From JALOOE01 sp964423545 (GTDB lineage: Bacteria; Chloroflexota; Anaerolineae; CG2-30-64-16), in contig CAYRFV010000005.1 of the NCBI GenBank assembly GCA_964423545.1, positions 1-49,109 of the forward strand: a stretch of DNA of 49,109 nt, given 5' to 3'. The position numbers and the translations under genes are program-made. The notes under the pieces are model-generated. The model did not search any database, had not been told where the DNA came from, and was given only the letters and a program-made list of their open reading frames with translations. Every line of letters begins with the position of its first letter. The stretch's first letter is position 1. Below are positions 34,298 through 42,913 of this stretch, piece by piece.

Positions 34298-35095
34298 ATG
34301 GCTCGGACGCGAGGCTGTCTCTGGCTGATCTCGGGCGCGGTCGTGGCGCTGGTGGCCGGGCTGGTGGGCTACCTGACCCTCTCGGGGGCGACGGCTCGGC
34401 AGACCGCGCCGACGGGCGGCGCTCCGGAGGTGCAGGTGGTGGTCGCAGCGCAGGCGGTTGGGGTGCGTTCGCCCCTGGGCGAAAAGGATGTCACCCTGCG
34501 CAGTGTGCCGGTCAATATCGTGCCCGAAGGTGCGCTGCGCGAGACGAAAGCGGCGGTCGGCAAGGTGGCGATGAGCGACCTGGTTCCCGGCGAGGTGATC
34601 CTCCTGCAGCGGCTGGCCGATCCCAACGTGGTGTCGAGTGATGGTCGCACGGCGCTCACGATCGCGGGCGATGATCTGCTCATTGCGTTTCCGGCGCACG
34701 ACCTGCTGACCCGGTCCGGGGTGGTCAAGCCCGGCGATCATGTGGATCTGTTCTTCTCGCTCAGGGTGCCCGCCAATCGCGGACTGGCGGGCGTGAGTGG
34801 AGCGAGCGCCGCGGAGGATGAACAGACGACCTTCAGCGCGCTTTCAAACATCACGATTCCTGCTTTCGTCGCGGGCAAGGCGCCGACTTCGGGCGGCGAG
34901 ATCGGTGCGCCGGAGGCGTTCCTGCTTCTGGTCAGCCCCCAGGATGCGCTGGTGCTGAAGTATCTCAAGGATGCAGGCGGCACATTCGATACCGCGTTGC
35001 GCGCACCAGGCGCCGAGCAGCCTGCCGACGCAGAGCCGGTGGATGTGGACTACCTGATCAAGCGCTACAGCCTTCCGACCGAGGTGGGGCGATAG
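34298..35095 (+). CDS. cpaB: CpaB/RcpC-family Flp pilus assembly protein
   Basis: A 265-residue protein with one N-terminal span (LWLISGAVVALVAGLVGYL). A SAF-like region follows (VVVAAQAVGVRSPLGEKDVTLRSVP), with GEVILLQRLADPN at its end, then the RcpC/CpaB beta-rich domain (VKPGDHVDLFFSL; LLVSPQDALVLKYLKDAGG). In diderms CpaB helps the secretin pass the outer membrane. Here no secretin gene is present, so it probably supports pilus passage through the thick cell wall or anchors the platform. It starts seven bases after TadE. Confidence 0.9.
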   Translation: MARTRGCLWLISGAVVALVAGLVGYLTLSGATARQTAPTGGAPEVQVVVAAQAVGVRSPLGEKDVTLRSVPVNIVPEGALRETKAAVGKVAMSDLVPGEVILLQRLADPNVVSSDGRTALTIAGDDLLIAFPAHDLLTRSGVVKPGDHVDLFFSLRVPANRGLAGVSGASAAEDEQTTFSALSNITIPAFVAGKAPTSGGEIGAPEAFLLLVSPQDALVLKYLKDAGGTFDTALRAPGAEQPADAEPVDVDYLIKRYSLPTEVGR

Positions 35096-35204
35096 GCGCA
35101 CGTTGGCTGGCGCGCTCGCAGTTGGCCAGGCCATGCCCCCCGCTCCGTGGCGCCTGCGGAGGAGGCGGATTTCGGCACGCGCGTGATCCTTACCGGAGGC
35201 CCTT

Positions 35205-36443
35205 GTGGAAGTTCTGATCGGCGGCGAGGCTCTACGCATCCTGCTCATCAGCAGCAAGGAGCACGTGCGCGACGAGATCGAGGCTGCCCTGAAAGAGCGC
35301 ACGGATCGCTTTCGGCTCTACTGGGTCTCCCATCCGGACCTGGCCCTCAGCTATGGTCAGGATGTGCTGCCACAGGTCATCATCGTCGATGATGACCTCG
35401 ACGGCGTCAGCCCCGTGGGCGTCGTCAGCCAGCTCAGCCTGAGGCTGTCTTCGGCCATCATCCTGGCTTTGGTCGAGCCGACGGCCGTCTCGCTGGCCCG
35501 CCAGGCAGTGCTCTCAGGGGCGCGCGCCTTTGTCACCAAGCCGGTGCAGGGCGACGACTTGGTCCTGGCGTTGCAGCAGGTGCTGGCGCCGCAAGGCAGG
35601 CTTCCCGACCACGATGCAGGCGAAGGTCGCGACGGGCAGATCGTGGTTTTTTGCGCACCGAAAGGCGGCACGGGTCGGACCACTCTCGCCATCAACACCA
35701 GCATCAGCCTGCTGCGACACACCGGTGAGTCGGTGGTGCTCGTGGATGCGGATTTCTCGGCGCCAGCGATCGATGTGGCGCTGAACCTGGGGACAAATCG
35801 CACCATTTTGGACCTGCTGCCGCAGATGGCCTGTCTTGATCCTGACATCGTCGCAGCTGTGCTGGCCGATCACGCCTCGGGCATACGTCTGCTACTGGCG
35901 CCGCCCCCGGCCGACTTGTCCCATCCCATCTCGCTGCCGCAAGTGCAGCAGGTGCTTGTCTGGCTGAAGCGGATGTTCCGGTGGGTGGTCGTCGACCTGG
36001 GGCTGCCGCTGGACGAGACGGCCTTTGCCTTCCTGGACAGTGCGGATCGCATTCTCGTCTCGGTGCTGCCGGAGATGATCGGGTTGAGGAACACCCGGTT
36101 GATGTTGGACCAGCTCTACGGCCGCGGCTATTCGCCCGAAAGGATCTGGCTGGTCCTGAACCGGTCAACGCTGTGGGGCGGCATCCCGCAGGCGGACATT
36201 GAAGCGCGGCTCAGGGTGGCGACGCGTTACGCGATTCTCGACGACCAACCGCTGGCAACCCTGAGCATCAACCGAGGGGTGCCGCTGGTGATGAGTCACA
36301 GCACCAGTGCGCTGGCGAAAGCGTTCGCTGGTTTCGCCAGCGCACTGGCCGCGGGGCCGGCCTCCGCGCAGGATGTGATCTCACGCGGCAACGGGGGACT
36401 GTTTGGGCGATTCCGGGGGAAGCCGGTCGCGGCGTCTACGTAG
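35205..36443 (+). CDS. cpaE: CpaE/TadZ-family ATPase with receiver-like N-terminus
   Basis: A 412-residue protein. The GTG at 35205 has GGAGG five bases upstream. Residues 10-130 resemble a response-regulator receiver (RILLISSKEHVRDEIEAALK, IIVDDDLDGVSP, AFVTKPVQG). From about 145 a ParA/MinD-like P-loop domain starts with VVFCAPKGGTGRTTLAINTS, a deviant Walker A with Lys at the first position and Arg-Thr where Lys-Thr is common. LVDADFSAPAIDVALNL and VVVDLGLPLDE follow. TadZ places the pilus machine in the cell. The GTGRTT change may alter nucleotide use. Confidence 0.92.
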   Translation: MEVLIGGEALRILLISSKEHVRDEIEAALKERTDRFRLYWVSHPDLALSYGQDVLPQVIIVDDDLDGVSPVGVVSQLSLRLSSAIILALVEPTAVSLARQAVLSGARAFVTKPVQGDDLVLALQQVLAPQGRLPDHDAGEGRDGQIVVFCAPKGGTGRTTLAINTSISLLRHTGESVVLVDADFSAPAIDVALNLGTNRTILDLLPQMACLDPDIVAAVLADHASGIRLLLAPPPADLSHPISLPQVQQVLVWLKRMFRWVVVDLGLPLDETAFAFLDSADRILVSVLPEMIGLRNTRLMLDQLYGRGYSPERIWLVLNRSTLWGGIPQADIEARLRVATRYAILDDQPLATLSINRGVPLVMSHSTSALAKAFAGFASALAAGPASAQDVISRGNGGLFGRFRGKPVAAST

Positions 36444-36516
36444 TCCCGCACCGTTCGTTATCGGCAGGGAGGACGGCGGAGGCGAGTGCCAGTTTGCGCA
36501 AGAGGAGAAGCGACAT

Positions 36517-37467
36517 ATGGTTGGGCCACTGCTCTTTGGCGTGCTCATGGTCGTGGGCGTCTTCCTTTTCTTCCAGGCGATGCGCAGCTTGCTCGCAGCG
36601 CGTGATTCGGTCGATGCGCGTCTGGATCAGTACGGCATTTCCGTGGACGAGGTGCCCGCTGCTGAACCGAAGCAGAAGGGCCGGCGCACATTCCCTCTCA
36701 TCAACCGGCTGATCAACGGCTTCGGCTTAGGCCCCATGCTGGCCGACAGCCTGGATCGAGCCGGGCTGCCGATGAATGCCGCCGAGTACGGTGTGATCTG
36801 CCTGGCCGCCGGTGCGGTGGCTTGCGCCCTCGGCACCTGGCGCGGCGGCCTGCTGATCGGCCTCGCGGTTGCAGTGCCTGCGTCCTTCATCCCCGTGATC
36901 TACCTGCGCATGCAGGCGTCGCGGCGCATCCAGAGGCTCGGCGGGCAACTTCCGGATGTGTTGGCGTTGCTGGTCGGCGCGCTGCGGGCAGGCTACGGTT
37001 TGCCGCAGGCCTTGTCGATGCTGACGGAGCAGCTGCCGGCGCCCGCTTCGGTCGAGTTCGGCCGCGTGCTGCGGGCTGTCAGTCTGGGAATGCCGGTGCC
37101 GCGTGCGCTCGGGCAAATGGCTGAGCGCATGCGCAGTGACGACCTCGACCTGATGGTGACCGCAATCGGCGTGCAGTACGAGCTCGGCGGCAACCTGGCG
37201 CAGACGTTGGAGACCATCGGTGAAACGGTGCGCGATCGGCTGCGCATCAAGCGGGAAATCCAGGCCATGACTTCACAACAACGCCTGACCGGCTACATCA
37301 TCGGAGCCTTGCCCTTCTTCTTGGGCGCTGCCTTCTTCTTCATGAACCCGGACTACATGATGCGCCTCTTTGCGCCCGGCAAGGTGCGGCTGCTGCCGGC
37401 GATTGCCATCGTTCTTGAGATCATCGGTTTCGTGGTGATCGGCAAGATCGTCGATATCGAGGTGTAG
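36517..37467 (+). CDS. tadB: TadB inner-membrane platform protein
   Basis: A 316-residue type II secretion F-family protein. The ATG at 36517 has AGAGGAG nine bases upstream. One N-terminal span, then spans at about 85-130, are followed by the cytoplasmic T2SF core: LGGQLPDVLALLVGALRAGYGLPQALSMLTEQL and GGNLAQTLETIGETVRDR. Two C-terminal spans close it. It would form the platform with TadC and be driven by the TadA ATPase. It lies three bases before tadC. Confidence 0.93.
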   Translation: MVGPLLFGVLMVVGVFLFFQAMRSLLAARDSVDARLDQYGISVDEVPAAEPKQKGRRTFPLINRLINGFGLGPMLADSLDRAGLPMNAAEYGVICLAAGAVACALGTWRGGLLIGLAVAVPASFIPVIYLRMQASRRIQRLGGQLPDVLALLVGALRAGYGLPQALSMLTEQLPAPASVEFGRVLRAVSLGMPVPRALGQMAERMRSDDLDLMVTAIGVQYELGGNLAQTLETIGETVRDRLRIKREIQAMTSQQRLTGYIIGALPFFLGAAFFFMNPDYMMRLFAPGKVRLLPAIAIVLEIIGFVVIGKIVDIEV

Positions 37468-37470
37468 GCT

Positions 37471-38439
37471 ATGTCGTCTGAAGGACTCCTGTTCGCGGGC
37501 GGCTTGCTGGGGTCGCCACTGCTGTTCGGCGCACTGATCGCGCTGGCGGCCGCGCTGTGCTGGCTCGCGTTTGCCCCGGTTCGCCCTGCGCAGCAGGTGC
37601 AGGACCGGCTGCAGGGCTATCTGGGTCGCGTGCAGGCCGCCGAAGATGCCGAGATGCAGCGTTCCTTCGGCAGTCGGGTGGTCCTGCCGATGTTTCGCGG
37701 TTTGGTCCACGGGTTGGGCCGGGTGGCGCCGCGGCGCAGCCTGGCGGCGATGCAAGAGACGCTGCTGCAGGCCGGCGCGCCGGGCGGCCTCACCGCGCTG
37801 GACTTCGCCGGGCTGCGGCTCCTCTCGATGGCGGTAGTGGGAGGCGTCGCGCTGTTGATCCTGGCCAGCCGCTTCCCGCTGTCGAAGGCGCTGCTCTATG
37901 CCTCCGTCCTCTGCATTCTGGGGTACATGGCGCCCGGCTGGTGGCTCCGCTCCCGGGTGAAAGCCCGTCGACATCAGATCCAGCGCGCGCTGCCGGATGC
38001 GCTCGACATGCTCACGATCGGCGTCGAGGCGGGTCTGGCCTTCGAATCGGCGCTGGTGCGTGTCGGCGAGAAATGGGACAACCCGCTGTCACGCGAATTC
38101 CGTCGCGCGGTCAGCGAGATGCGGGTGGGCATGAGCCGCGAGGAAGCGCTGCAGCGGATGGCGGATCGCTGCGGTGTCGATGACCTCAACGCCTTCGTCG
38201 CTGTGCTGATCCAGTCGGCGCAGTTGGGGGTGAGCATCGCACTGGTGCTGCATGCTCAGGCGGCCGAGATGCGCACCAAGCGGCGGCAGCGTGCCGAAGA
38301 GCTGGCGCGGCAGGCCGGCATCAAAATGACGATTCCGTTGGTCTTTTTCATCTTCCCTGCGCTCTTTGTGGTCGTTCTTGGGCCGGCGATGCCGCAGATC
38401 GTGCGCACGCTGGGCAATATGTCGGGCGGCCTCAAGTGA
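37471..38439 (+). CDS. tadC: TadC inner-membrane platform protein
   Basis: A 322-residue T2SF protein, paralogous to its neighbour. The N-terminal span (LLGSPLLFGALIALAAALCWL) is followed by a linker and two spans. The core has RALPDALDMLTIGVEAGLAF, EMRVGMSREEALQRMADRCG and the LGVSIALVLHAQAAEMRTKRR tail typical of TadC. The last span is TIPLVFFIFPALFVVVLGPA. It starts three bases after tadB. Together the two form the rotating or static platform for pilus extension. Confidence 0.93.
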   Translation: MSSEGLLFAGGLLGSPLLFGALIALAAALCWLAFAPVRPAQQVQDRLQGYLGRVQAAEDAEMQRSFGSRVVLPMFRGLVHGLGRVAPRRSLAAMQETLLQAGAPGGLTALDFAGLRLLSMAVVGGVALLILASRFPLSKALLYASVLCILGYMAPGWWLRSRVKARRHQIQRALPDALDMLTIGVEAGLAFESALVRVGEKWDNPLSREFRRAVSEMRVGMSREEALQRMADRCGVDDLNAFVAVLIQSAQLGVSIALVLHAQAAEMRTKRRQRAEELARQAGIKMTIPLVFFIFPALFVVVLGPAMPQIVRTLGNMSGGLK

Positions 38440-38464
38440 TCCCGGTAGCCCTGTGAGTGTTGCG

Positions 38465-40354
38465 ATGAGCATTGATCTCACCCATCGGGTCGTCGACGAC
38501 GGCCAAGACAGCTCTCCCAAACGGGAAGGGCTCAAGCATCTTCAGGCGGGTCGCTGGGAAGAGGCAATCCGCTGCCTGGAGCTTGCTGCCGGTCAGCATC
38601 CGTACGACGCGGAGGTCCAGGATGCGCTCGCTGAAGCGCGCTACAAGGTGGAGTTCGATGCCACGGTGGCCGTCCGGCCGCTGCGGTGGGCCCTGGCCTG
38701 GCGCAAGCACCTGATAAGGGCGCTCGTCATTGTGCTGATCGCAGCCGCAGCAGTGGCGGCCCTCCAGATCTTCCAGACGCGCGTTGCGCCATCGGTCGAG
38801 GCAGCCCAGACGGCGCAGCAAGCGGCGGCAGCAGTGCGCGACGGCAAACGCTACCTGGAGGCAGGGAAACTGGTCGAGGCTCGGGCCGCCTTCAGCAAGA
38901 CGCTGGCCCTGCAGCCTGGCGACGAAGCCGCAACCGCGGGCCTGCAGCAGATCGATCACGCCGAGATGCTGGAGAAGCTGTACGCCGAGGGGGTGACCGC
39001 CCAAAGAGCGGGGGATGTTCAGCTCGCGCTGGAGCAATACAACGCGATCCTGCAGCGCAGCTCCGGCTACAAAGATGTCGTCGCACGCATCCGCGAGATT
39101 CGTCAGCGCATGGATGAGGATGCGCTGTTTGCCCGGGCCGAGGAGAGCTACAAGGAAAACCGCTGTCCGGACGCCCTGGAAGGGTACCGGCAGCTTCAGG
39201 CGCTCAACACGGGCTACAAGCGCGACCTGGTCGTCAGCCGGACCTTCGACTGCAACATGCGGCTGGGCCAGGAGATCATTCAGAGCCAGTCTCCGACTGC
39301 CGATCGGTTGCTCCAGGCGAAGGCCTACTTCAAGCAAGCGCTGGGCCTGCGCCCGCGTGATCCGAGCGCCACCACGGAGGAACGCCTGCTCACCGTCTAT
39401 CTGGCGGGCCAGGCGGCAGTCGAGGTCAGCCGATGGGACGAGGTCGCGCGCCTGTTCGAGACGATCCACAAACAGCGTCCGGGCTATCTGGGCAGCGCCT
39501 ACCTGAGGCCACTCTATGATGCCTACATTGCCAACGGCGATGCTCATGCCGCGGCCGAACGTTACGCGGATGCCTGGGATCAATACGACAAGGCAGTCGG
39601 ACTCCCGGTGGAGAACAGCGTAGTCGCCGCCGAGCGGCGCTACAAGATGGGGTTCAGGATCACACCCACCCCGACGCCCACCATGACGCCCACGGGAACA
39701 CCTGTCCCGACGGCGACCGCGTACGTCTACACTCCGCCGACCGGGACGCCCTCGCCAACGCCGCCCCCGCCGCTGGCCAGCTTCCGTAACCAGATCGTGT
39801 TCCGTGCAGACAAAGAAGGGCAATACGGCTACTGGGTGATGAATCCGGATGGCTCGAATCGACGTTACCTGGGCGCCAGCAAGGAGCTGGACACCCAATA
39901 TGCCGCACTGATCGAACGCGAGACGGTGGCGCCGGACGGCAAGTGCCGGCTGTATCCGTACAGAGAGCAGGGCGACAAGTTCGTGCAGATCTACATTCGC
40001 TGTCCGGGGAACCGGACCGGTGAGCTGTGGTCGCGCAAGCTGACGGCGATGGATGGGATGTGCTACGACGCGGTGTGGGCGCCCGACGGCAGCCGGATCG
40101 CCTTCGTGGGCACGGAAAAGGGCAGCGATGATGTCTACGTGATCAATCCTGACGGCACGAGCTGGTGGAACTACACGCCGAACGACTGGGAATGGGATAA
40201 GCACCCCTCCTTCTCGCCGGACAGTCGCAGAATCGTCTTCTGGTCCAATCGCGAAGGCATCAAACAGATCTACGTGATCGATGCCGATGGCCGCAATCTC
40301 AAGAAGATCAAGGACACCACGTGGGATGAATACGATCCCATCTGGGTGAAATAG
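38465..40354 (+). CDS. TPR - membrane span - PD40 beta-propeller protein
   Basis: A 629-residue protein. The N-terminal cytoplasmic part has a TPR (GLKHLQAGRWEEAIRCLELA). One span (HLIRALVIVLIAAAAVAALQI) is followed by an external run of TPR-like helices up to about 395. A Thr/Pro-rich linker (TPTPTMTPTGTPVPT) comes next, then TolB/PD40-like repeats (NQIVFRADKEG, VMNPDGSNRR, YVINPDGTSWW, SPDSRRIVFWSNREG, YVIDADGRNLKKI). Few Tad loci carry such a protein. It may be a wall-spanning scaffold that takes the role of TadD or of the missing secretin complex. It lies between tadC and tadA with short gaps, so it is co-transcribed. Confidence 0.82.
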   Translation: MSIDLTHRVVDDGQDSSPKREGLKHLQAGRWEEAIRCLELAAGQHPYDAEVQDALAEARYKVEFDATVAVRPLRWALAWRKHLIRALVIVLIAAAAVAALQIFQTRVAPSVEAAQTAQQAAAAVRDGKRYLEAGKLVEARAAFSKTLALQPGDEAATAGLQQIDHAEMLEKLYAEGVTAQRAGDVQLALEQYNAILQRSSGYKDVVARIREIRQRMDEDALFARAEESYKENRCPDALEGYRQLQALNTGYKRDLVVSRTFDCNMRLGQEIIQSQSPTADRLLQAKAYFKQALGLRPRDPSATTEERLLTVYLAGQAAVEVSRWDEVARLFETIHKQRPGYLGSAYLRPLYDAYIANGDAHAAAERYADAWDQYDKAVGLPVENSVVAAERRYKMGFRITPTPTPTMTPTGTPVPTATAYVYTPPTGTPSPTPPPPLASFRNQIVFRADKEGQYGYWVMNPDGSNRRYLGASKELDTQYAALIERETVAPDGKCRLYPYREQGDKFVQIYIRCPGNRTGELWSRKLTAMDGMCYDAVWAPDGSRIAFVGTEKGSDDVYVINPDGTSWWNYTPNDWEWDKHPSFSPDSRRIVFWSNREGIKQIYVIDADGRNLKKIKDTTWDEYDPIWVK

Positions 40355-40366
40355 GAGGGTCGTCTG

Positions 40367-41743
40367 ATGTTCGGATCTTCGCGCAACACGGTTCCGCCCC
40401 CTCAGGCCAAGGCGCCGCCGCCGGCCGCGCCCCAGGTGGCGCGCGTCCAGCCGGCGCGATCGAACGGGCACGAGCGCTGGATCAACATCGCCAACCGGGT
40501 GCAGCAGCGGCTGCTTTCCGAGCTCAACCCGAACGTCAGCGCCGACAACGTGGACGAGGTGCGCCGCGCGTTGGAGCGCATCTTCAACGAAACGCTCGTC
40601 GAGCTGGATGTACCCCTCAGCCGGGTGGAGCGCGCGGAGCTCTTCGATCAGATCCTGGCCGGCATCTTGGGCTTTGGCCCGATCGAGCCGCTGCTGCGGG
40701 ATGATTCGATCTCCGAGATCATGATCAACGGTCCGAACCAGATCTACGTCGAGCGCCACGGCAAGCTGGAAGAGACGGATGTGAAGTTCCGTGACGTTGA
40801 GGACCTGGTGCGCATCATCGACCGAATCGTGGCGCCATTGGGCCGCCGCGTCGACGAGAGCAGCCCCATGGTCGACGCCCGCTTGCCCGACGGCTCGCGC
40901 GTCAATGTGATCATTCCGCCCCTCTCCCTGGTCGGTCCATGCCTCAGCATCCGCAAGTTCCGGCGCGGGGCGATGGCGATGGACGACCTGGTGCGCCTGG
41001 ATGCACTGACCAAGGAGATGGCAGAGTTCCTGCGGGCATGCGTCCTGGCGCGGCTCAACATCGTTATCTCGGGCGGCACGTCGAGCGGCAAGACCACGCT
41101 GCTGAACAGCCTATCGTCCTTCATCCCGGGAGACGAGCGCATCCTGACCGTCGAAGACGCCGCGGAGCTTCAGCTCCAGCAGAAGCACGTCGTGCGGTTG
41201 GAGGCGCGGCCGCCGAACGTGGAGGGCAAAGGACATGTCAGCATCCGCCAGCTTGTGACCAACGCGCTGCGCATGCGACCCGATCGCATCGTGGTGGGCG
41301 AGGTGCGCGGCGGCGAGGCGCTGGACATGCTCCAGGCCATGAACACCGGCCACGATGGCTCGTTGACGACAGCGCACTCGAACGGGCCGCGCGACACCCT
41401 GCGACGCGTCGAGACGATGGTGCTGATGGCAGGGATGGATCTGCCGCTGCGGGCCGTGCGCGAGCAGATCGCCTCTGCCTTCGATCTCATCGGGCATCTG
41501 GAGCGCCTGGCCGACGGCAGCCGCAAGGTGGTGCAGATCTCGGAAGTGCAGGGCATGGAGGGGGACGTCATCGTCATGCAGGATGTCTTCCGCTATGTGC
41601 AGACCGGCATGCGGGACGGAAAGGTGCTGGGCTACTTCACGGGCACCGGCATCCGCCCCAAGTTCATGGACAAGATCGAAAGCCGCGGCCTGTTTCTGCC
41701 GCCCACTATCTTCGCCCCGGTCAAGGAGCGGAGCAAGCCATAG
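40367..41743 (+). CDS. cpaF: TadA/CpaF-family secretion ATPase
   Basis: A 458-residue hexameric ATPase that powers Flp pilus assembly. A Pro/Ala-rich N-terminus leads into a helical region (RVQQRLLSELN). The family's GFGPIEPLLRDDSISEIMING and RIVAPLGRRVDESSPMVDARL precede the P-loop GGTSSGKTTLLNSL (about 235-248). ILTVEDAAELQL is the Asp box, and RPDRIVVGEVRGGEALDMLQ is Walker B. GHDGSLTTAHSN is the His box. An AGGAGGG site precedes the ATG. All catalytic motifs are intact. Confidence 0.96.
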   Translation: MFGSSRNTVPPPQAKAPPPAAPQVARVQPARSNGHERWINIANRVQQRLLSELNPNVSADNVDEVRRALERIFNETLVELDVPLSRVERAELFDQILAGILGFGPIEPLLRDDSISEIMINGPNQIYVERHGKLEETDVKFRDVEDLVRIIDRIVAPLGRRVDESSPMVDARLPDGSRVNVIIPPLSLVGPCLSIRKFRRGAMAMDDLVRLDALTKEMAEFLRACVLARLNIVISGGTSSGKTTLLNSLSSFIPGDERILTVEDAAELQLQQKHVVRLEARPPNVEGKGHVSIRQLVTNALRMRPDRIVVGEVRGGEALDMLQAMNTGHDGSLTTAHSNGPRDTLRRVETMVLMAGMDLPLRAVREQIASAFDLIGHLERLADGSRKVVQISEVQGMEGDVIVMQDVFRYVQTGMRDGKVLGYFTGTGIRPKFMDKIESRGLFLPPTIFAPVKERSKP

Positions 41744-41752
41744 AGGATGCCG

Positions 41753-42865
41753 ATGGTTGTCAGCACCGACACTCTGTTCAATCGGGCGCCGCTCGGTGCA
41801 CCGCCCGTTGCGCCGGCCCCCCCCTCGACCGGTCGCGAGCGCGCAGCCTGGGAGCGGGAAGTCACCGGCCCGGCGACGCTCGCCGACGTGATGGTGGAAT
41901 TCGAGGCTGAAGGCGCCAGCGGCGCGGTGGACCGGCTGCGCCCGGTGCCGACCGGCTACACCCCGCTCGACGACGTGATCAACGGCGGGCTGCGGCCGGG
42001 CGACCTGCTGGTGATCGGCGGCGCCGCCGGCGTCGGCAAGACGATCTGGAGCCTGCAGGTGGCGCGCAACGTGGTCTTCAGCGACGCCGAGACCATCGCC
42101 GTCTACATCTGCTATGAGCACGACCGCTCCCACTTGATGTCGCGCCTCATGTGCATGGAGAGCGCGGAGGCCGGCTACCGGGATGACGCGCTGACCATGC
42201 GCAAGATCGCCGAGCTCACCAACAGCGCGCCGGCGGGCGCAGGCCTGATCAGCCGCTTGCTGCGCATCCCTCGCTACGCGACGCTGGTGCAGACCATGCA
42301 GCGCTACGCCGCTCGTCTGATCTTGGTCAAGGCCAGCGGCCATCATTCTGACCTGGGGCAAGTGCGACGGTGGGTCGAGGAGATGCTGGCGGCCAGCCAG
42401 GGCCGCATGTTGGTGGTGGTGGACTATCTGCAGAAGATCCCGGTCGACCACAAGATGCTGGAGCCGGAGACGGAAGCGACCACTTACCTGATGCAGGGCT
42501 TGAAAGAAATGGCGATGATGCTGCGCGTCCCTGTGATTGCCATCGCCGCCTCGGATCGCGTGGGGCTGAAGGCCAAACGGATGCGCCTGTCTGACCTGCG
42601 CGGCAGCTCGGCGCTGCAGTACGAGGCCGACATCGGCCTCATCCTGAACAACAAGTACGCCATCATCAGCCGGGAGCACATGGTCTACAACCCGAGCCAG
42701 GCAGGCGAAATGCGCAACTGGGTCGTCATGACGGTCGAGAAGAACCGGGCCGGTCGCAACGCGGTGGACATGGAGTATCTGCTGGATGCCGCGCATTTTC
42801 GGATGGTGGCCAAAGGCGACTACGTGCGCGAGCGGCTGGTGGACGACAAAGTGATCCTGGAGTGA
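41753..42865 (+). CDS. DnaB-like RecA-fold ATPase in the Tad locus
   Basis: A 370-residue protein. The second ATG (41753) is chosen because GAGG lies six bases before it; the first ATG abuts that box. After a Pro-rich tail, TGYTPLDDVINGGLRPGDLL leads to Walker A GGAAGVGKTIWS (about 90-100). RMLVVVDYLQKIP matches the DnaB Walker B (DYLQL), and RMRLSDLRGSSALQYEADIG matches the DnaB SDLR..ADV signature. DnaB's usual SQLNR sensor reads AASDR here, and the N-terminal primase-binding domain is absent. It is therefore probably a stand-alone ATPase, not the replicative helicase. It sits 9 bases after the TadA gene. A role in pilus regulation or KaiC-like switching is speculative. Confidence 0.85.
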   Translation: MVVSTDTLFNRAPLGAPPVAPAPPSTGRERAAWEREVTGPATLADVMVEFEAEGASGAVDRLRPVPTGYTPLDDVINGGLRPGDLLVIGGAAGVGKTIWSLQVARNVVFSDAETIAVYICYEHDRSHLMSRLMCMESAEAGYRDDALTMRKIAELTNSAPAGAGLISRLLRIPRYATLVQTMQRYAARLILVKASGHHSDLGQVRRWVEEMLAASQGRMLVVVDYLQKIPVDHKMLEPETEATTYLMQGLKEMAMMLRVPVIAIAASDRVGLKAKRMRLSDLRGSSALQYEADIGLILNNKYAIISREHMVYNPSQAGEMRNWVVMTVEKNRAGRNAVDMEYLLDAAHFRMVAKGDYVRERLVDDKVILE

Positions 42866-42913
42866 CAGGGCGACTGGGGCGATGAAAGCGGTGCGACTGA
42901 AAGGCAGGGAGCC

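Noticed and set aside
38432..40759. 775-codon minus-strand frame opposite the TPR-PD40 gene
   Set aside because: It reads as Arg/Leu/Val/His-rich antisense of a real gene and crosses into the tadA coding region.
41753..42865. Calling the DnaB-like protein the replicative helicase
   Set aside because: The N-terminal primase-binding domain and the SQLNR sensor are missing, and the context is a pilus operon.
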